From Flammeovirgaceae bacterium BBD 1991-12 (GTDB taxonomy: Bacteria > Bacteroidota > Bacteroidia > Cytophagales > Cyclobacteriaceae): 64,000 nt of DNA. The notes under the pieces were generated by a model. That model worked only from the letters and a program-made list of their open reading frames with translations. It was not told the DNA's origin and made no database searches. The stretch spans positions 28,356 to 92,355 of the forward strand of contig LYSV01000014.1 of NCBI GenBank assembly GCA_001657315.1, given 5' to 3'. Made by a program: the position numbers and the translations under genes. Below, piece by piece: positions 61,964-64,000 of the stretch; positions within the stretch are counted from its first letter, which is position 1, and every line of letters begins with the position of its first letter.

Positions 61964-63094
61964 TTAACGGTTGATAGCGTGGTCCAGATCAGCGATCAGG
62001 TCATCGGCCTCTTCTATACCCACGGACATTCTGAGCAGCCCGTCCTTAATGCCGACCTTCGCCCGCTCCTCTGCATTTATTTTGGAGTGAGACGTCTGCG
62101 CGGGACAGGTGATGGTGGATTCCACCCCTCCCAGACTCATGGCTGATTTGATCAGTTTGAGCCTTTTGACAAACTCATTGGGATCGGAATTGACTTCGAA
62201 GGACAGCATGCCGCCGTACCCCAGCATCTGCTCCTTCGCCAGCTCATGACCAGGATGGTCCGGAAGACCCGGATAATATACGCCACCTACCTTCGGGCTG
62301 GACTGCAGATATTCCGCGATCCTTTGTGCGTTGATATTCTGCTGCTTTACCCGCAGGGCAAGGGTTTTCAGACTCCGCTCCAGCAAATGACACATTTGAG
62401 GGTTCAGGCTTCCTCCCAGATTGATGGATGAATTCCAGATATCCTTGGTGAGTGCCGATGTGGTAAGCGCTACTCCGCAACAGATATCGCTGTGTCCGCC
62501 AAGGTATTTGGTGCCACTGTGCAGGACAATATCTATCCCATGATCCAGAGGATTCTGATTAATTGGTGAAGCAAATGTATTATCGATCAGCGTCAGGATA
62601 CCCCGTGACCGGGCAAGATTTGCCATAGCCTTGAGATCCAATATTTTCAACAATGGGTTGGAAGGGGTCTCTACATAGATGACTTTGGTATTGGGCCTGA
62701 CCACCGGCTCGTAATCCTCCCAATGCATACTGTCGACCAGTGTATATTCGATGCCAAACCGCTCCATCTGTGTGGTAATGGCATGATGCGTACCGCCGTA
62801 GAGGTCATTCTGGAATACTGCATGATCACCCTTTTTCAAAATACCAAACAGCGTAGTGGTAATGGCGGCCATACCTGAGCCAAATATGATCCCGTCCTCC
62901 GCATTTTCCAACGCACAAAGTTTGTCCTTAACCGCTTTTTGGTTGGGTGTATTGAAGTACCTGGGGTAGGCATAGGTATCTACGTCCACATAATCATAGG
63001 CTGTAGAAGGATACACCGGAGAAACCACACCCTTATACTGCCGGTCCTCCAGCGAACCACTGTGCACACATTGTGTTTTTTTGTCTAAACTCAT
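61964..63094 (-). CDS. PLP-dependent Cys/Met-metabolism enzyme (cystathionine gamma-synthase-like)
   Basis: 376 aa, complete. The PLP lysine is Lys196 (LHSGTKYLGGHSD); other family motifs are YPRYFNTPNQKAVKDKLCALE, FGSGMAAITTTLFGILKKGDH, VETPSNPLLKILDLK and SLGGVESTITCPAQTSHS. It should be a cystathionine gamma-synthase or gamma-lyase; the exact reaction cannot be told from these residues. Genes next to it do not settle the question. Confidence 0.9.
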   Translation of the reverse strand: MSLDKKTQCVHSGSLEDRQYKGVVSPVYPSTAYDYVDVDTYAYPRYFNTPNQKAVKDKLCALENAEDGIIFGSGMAAITTTLFGILKKGDHAVFQNDLYGGTHHAITTQMERFGIEYTLVDSMHWEDYEPVVRPNTKVIYVETPSNPLLKILDLKAMANLARSRGILTLIDNTFASPINQNPLDHGIDIVLHSGTKYLGGHSDICCGVALTTSALTKDIWNSSINLGGSLNPQMCHLLERSLKTLALRVKQQNINAQRIAEYLQSSPKVGGVYYPGLPDHPGHELAKEQMLGYGGMLSFEVNSDPNEFVKRLKLIKSAMSLGGVESTITCPAQTSHSKINAEERAKVGIKDGLLRMSVGIEEADDLIADLDHAINR

Positions 63095-63147
63095 TTTTTA
63101 CTTTTTTAACCATTCATATAGACCAATCAACTATCAACCATTATCAT

Positions 63148-64000
63148 TCATCTCCATTTTACTACCTGACCGTTCTTCTTAACGTTAATGTAATCCGGAA
63201 TGGAGTCCAGTATTTCCTTTCTCAGGGCTTCGATCAGCTTCCTTTTTAAAAAGCTTTTCTTAACAATAAGGCTCACTTCCCTTACCGGCTCAGGGTTGAC
63301 AAACCTTTTCAGTTTGCTCTGGCTGGTCTTGTCAAAATCAAGCGTGGCCAGCTCAGGCAGCAGTGTAAGGCCACCGTGCTTGTCCACTATTTTTTTCAGA
63401 GCTTCCAGCGAACCACTTTCATATTTGAACCTGCCGTGATGTTCCCCGTAAATGTGACATACATTCAGTACCTGATCACGAAAGCAATGCCCCTCATTCA
63501 AAAGCCATAGTTCATTTTCAGGGATATCATCGATATGGAGAATGTCCTTTTGGTAAAGCTTCTCCCGATGATTTACATAGGCATAAAAAAGCTCGTAGAA
63601 TAAGGGAACGGAAATCATGCCCGGCTCCACCAGTGGGGTAACAATTATTCCGATGTCCAGTTGTTCATTCCTAAGCTTATCTACCACCTGATCCGTAAGG
63701 AGCTCTTCTACGGTTACGTTCACTTTGGGGTATTTCTCCATAAAGCCATGAATGAACAAAGGCAGAAGGTAGGGTGACAGGGTGGGAATGATCCCTATCC
63801 TGAGCTCACCGGCAAGCTCATCTTTTTCATCATTAACGATCTCCTGAACCTTTCGCGCCTGTTCTACCACCGCACGCGCCTGCTCCACGATCCTTTTACC
63901 AATTTCCGTAGGAACCACCGGCTGCTTATTTCGGTCAAAGATCTGGACCCCGAGCTGGTCCTCCAGCTTCTGGATCTGCATGCTGAGGGTGGGTTGCGTA
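63148..64000 (-). CDS. OxyR-like LysR-family regulator, 5' part beyond the window
   Basis: The frame continues past position 64000, so the start is missing. The visible part begins QPTLSMQIQKLEDQLGVQIF, the end of the LysR helix-turn-helix, followed by the effector domain: LRIGIIPTLSPYLLPLFIHGF, DIGIIVTPLVEPGM, and LLNEGHCFRDQVLNVC, the OxyR pattern with the first redox-type Cys. It might sense peroxide. It is divergent from nothing visible within the window. Confidence 0.88.
   Translation of the reverse strand, partial: TQPTLSMQIQKLEDQLGVQIFDRNKQPVVPTEIGKRIVEQARAVVEQARKVQEIVNDEKDELAGELRIGIIPTLSPYLLPLFIHGFMEKYPKVNVTVEELLTDQVVDKLRNEQLDIGIIVTPLVEPGMISVPLFYELFYAYVNHREKLYQKDILHIDDIPENELWLLNEGHCFRDQVLNVCHIYGEHHGRFKYESGSLEALKKIVDKHGGLTLLPELATLDFDKTSQSKLKRFVNPEPVREVSLIVKKSFLKRKLIEALRKEILDSIPDYINVKKNGQVVKWR

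Noticed and set aside
1..64000. CRISPR array, tRNA or rRNA genes, integron integrase
   Set aside because: No regularly spaced direct repeats, no cloverleaf-like sequence and no tyrosine-recombinase motif were seen in the translations.

Overview
The window looks like a chromosomal segment of a Bacteroidetes bacterium, most likely a marine or soil Cytophagales relative (inference). The signs are FecI/FecR sigma/anti-sigma genes next to an STN-domain protein and a TonB-dependent receptor, TAnnTTTG-type promoter elements, lipoprotein signal peptides, and a V-type ATPase operon in the reduced Bacteroidetes form (E, DUF2764, A, B, D, I, K). No rRNA or tRNA gene, CRISPR array or phage was seen.

Layout. 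(1) 0.1-7.1 kb, plus strand: an ECF sigma factor, FecR anti-sigma factor, an STN protein carrying a GxQxxGFxN repeat barrel, a second repeat-barrel paralogue, and a TonB-dependent receptor. The second paralogue seems to be a chimera: its upstream region and signal peptide match the receptor gene, and its body matches the STN protein. A 25-bp hairpin follows the receptor. (2) 7.25-20.03 kb: a run of unrelated, mostly single-gene units, all on the minus strand and visibly A+T-rich. They are amidohydrolase, membrane protein, DUF3179 lipoprotein, AraC regulator, a gene fragment, YCII plus sigma factor, methyltransferase, alpha/beta hydrolase, DUF2200, PhzF, YdeI-like, epoxide hydrolase and WYL regulator. 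Most are followed directly by an imperfect palindrome with AAC...GTT ends that often contains or touches the stop codon. I read this as an integron-type gene-cassette array without an integrase (a CALIN). It is the most interesting feature of the window. (3) 20.4-30.99 kb: surface-polysaccharide genes (two glycosyltransferases and a NodB-type deacetylase), then a small minus-strand operon (sterol desaturase, homocysteine methyltransferase, SAM methyltransferase, GNAT), a TolB/TPR protein, a lipoprotein, an outer-membrane-like protein and an AHSA1-type SRPBCC protein. (4) 31.0-37.2 kb: a second YCII/sigma-factor pair, with the sigma gene frameshifted, an ester cyclase, and a LysR regulator divergent from a small ORF-YceI-porin-YceI-like cluster. 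(5) 37.2-47.5 kb: the V-ATPase operon bracketed by two universal stress proteins and interrupted by an IS200/REP-associated transposase with CCCC-TTC-GGGG hairpins. The K subunit keeps the full Na+-binding residue set known from Enterococcus hirae NtpK. (6) 47.7-64.0 kb: a truncated D-lactate dehydrogenase remnant, DinB, an orphan PhnD-like lipoprotein, a methyltransferase whose last codons come from a 40-bp palindrome, adenosylcobalamin-dependent ribonucleotide reductase, hemolysin III, a three-cysteine Rrf2 regulator, a tricorn-like protease, a TPR-LuxR regulator, fructosamine kinase, a gamma-synthase-type PLP enzyme, and an OxyR-like LysR gene cut by the window end.

How they fit together: region 1 is a cell-surface signalling and uptake locus. 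The V-ATPase with its stress proteins, and the partial lactate dehydrogenase beside it, suggest ion or pH homeostasis under energy limitation. The cassette region is accessory and probably mobile in origin, and most of the remaining genes are ordinary housekeeping or envelope genes. All function calls rest on motif reading of the translations; no database search was possible.
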